This document shows, piece by piece, positions 63,767 to 64,000 of a DNA stretch of 64,000 nucleotides. The notes beneath the pieces are model-generated. The model was not told the origin of the DNA and made no database searches. It saw only the letters and a list, made by a program, of their open reading frames with translations. Position 1 is the first letter of the stretch. Each line of letters starts with the position of its first letter. The stretch lies in contig OU696575.1 in assembly GCA_916048095.2 (NCBI GenBank), positions 5,799,501-5,863,500 of the forward strand, read 5' to 3'. The position numbers and the translations under genes were made by a program. The stretch is from Sacculina carcini (lineage: Eukaryota > Arthropoda > Thecostraca > Sacculinidae).

Positions 63767-64000
63767 TTATATACGTTTGTCGAGGCCTGTCGTTCTCAGA
63801 TAGATGAACATTTGTCGCATGATGAAATGGGCTTATTGCGTCTGTGTCGCCCCTCCGAGTAATGTTACTGTGTCCACCGTTTCGATGGAGCGATGTTGTA
63901 GTCGTTGAAGAAGTCGTTTTCTTTGAACTCTGTATTCCCAGCAGTCAAAGAGAGCGTGGTGGACCGTTTCATCGACGCCATCGCAATGTGGACACGAGGA
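63767..64000 (-). pseudogene. C-terminus of another LINE (Jockey/R1/LOA-type zinc motif)
   Basis: On the minus strand, from the window edge: CPHCDGVDETVHHALFDC, a C-x2-C...H-x4-C motif, followed by WEYRVQRKRLLQRL. After a TAA, TTGLDKRI ends in TAA at 63767-63769. C-terminal CCHC motifs of this form follow the RT or RNase H domain in Jockey, R1, LOA and related LINEs. The rest lies outside the window, so the clade is open. Confidence 0.65.

Overview
This window looks like repeat-rich, gene-poor DNA from an animal nuclear genome, most likely an invertebrate. I recognise no host protein-coding gene, rRNA or functional tRNA. The evidence for an animal is the mixture of mobile elements: L2-like and CR1/Jockey-group LINEs, a tRNA-Val-derived SINE, Ty3/gypsy LTR elements, mariner, Tigger/pogo, two piggyBac relics, an Academ-like element, several hAT-type non-autonomous elements, a Mutator-type MITE and a Helitron-like array, plus long CA/TA microsatellites. 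Degenerate TAACC (TTAGG-like) runs hint at an arthropod, but this is weak.

Layout. 0.5-5 kb: a 352-bp hAT MITE with a perfect 8-bp target duplication, then a Tigger/pogo relic carrying an L2-like LINE (A) and a SINE. 5-7 kb: a decayed piggyBac relic between inverted palindromes, and a small hAT-type MITE. 8.5-11 kb: a 19-bp minisatellite and LINE B. 11-12.5 kb: a hAT-like element carrying a SINE. 12.6-17.9 kb: a Helitron-like region made of 340-400-bp tandem repeats followed by six copies of a double-hairpin module. 18.5-20.9 kb: an unidentified element with long inverted ends. 24.7-25.4 kb: three SINE pieces in alternating orientation. 25.9-26.7 kb: a broken protein of a repeat-borne family I cannot name. 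28.5-35.9 kb: three elements inside one another (Academ-like in piggyBac in mariner). 36.5-38.2 kb: a Gypsy 3' fragment split by a Mutator-type MITE. 39.7-42.5 kb: a hAT-type element inside another. 42.7-46 kb: Tigger and Gypsy relics. 48.3-59.2 kb: LINE C, split by an 8.8-kb LTR retroelement array (LTR-gag-pol-LTR-gag-pol-LTR). 60.3-63.5 kb: LINE D, nearly intact. The window ends in the C-terminal scrap of another LINE.

The elements with the most intact reading frames are the LTR retroelement (all protease, RT, RNase H and integrase residues present, two apparently identical copies) and LINE D (one single-base frameshift). The most informative structures are: the tandem three-LTR array with its gag-pol overlap, PPT and stop-codon arrangement; the Academ-like element whose ~606-bp inverted repeats include the end of its own coding region; the 3' hairpin shared by the three L2-like LINEs; and the Helitron-like module array. 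All identifications come from reading the sequence and translations by eye, without database searches.
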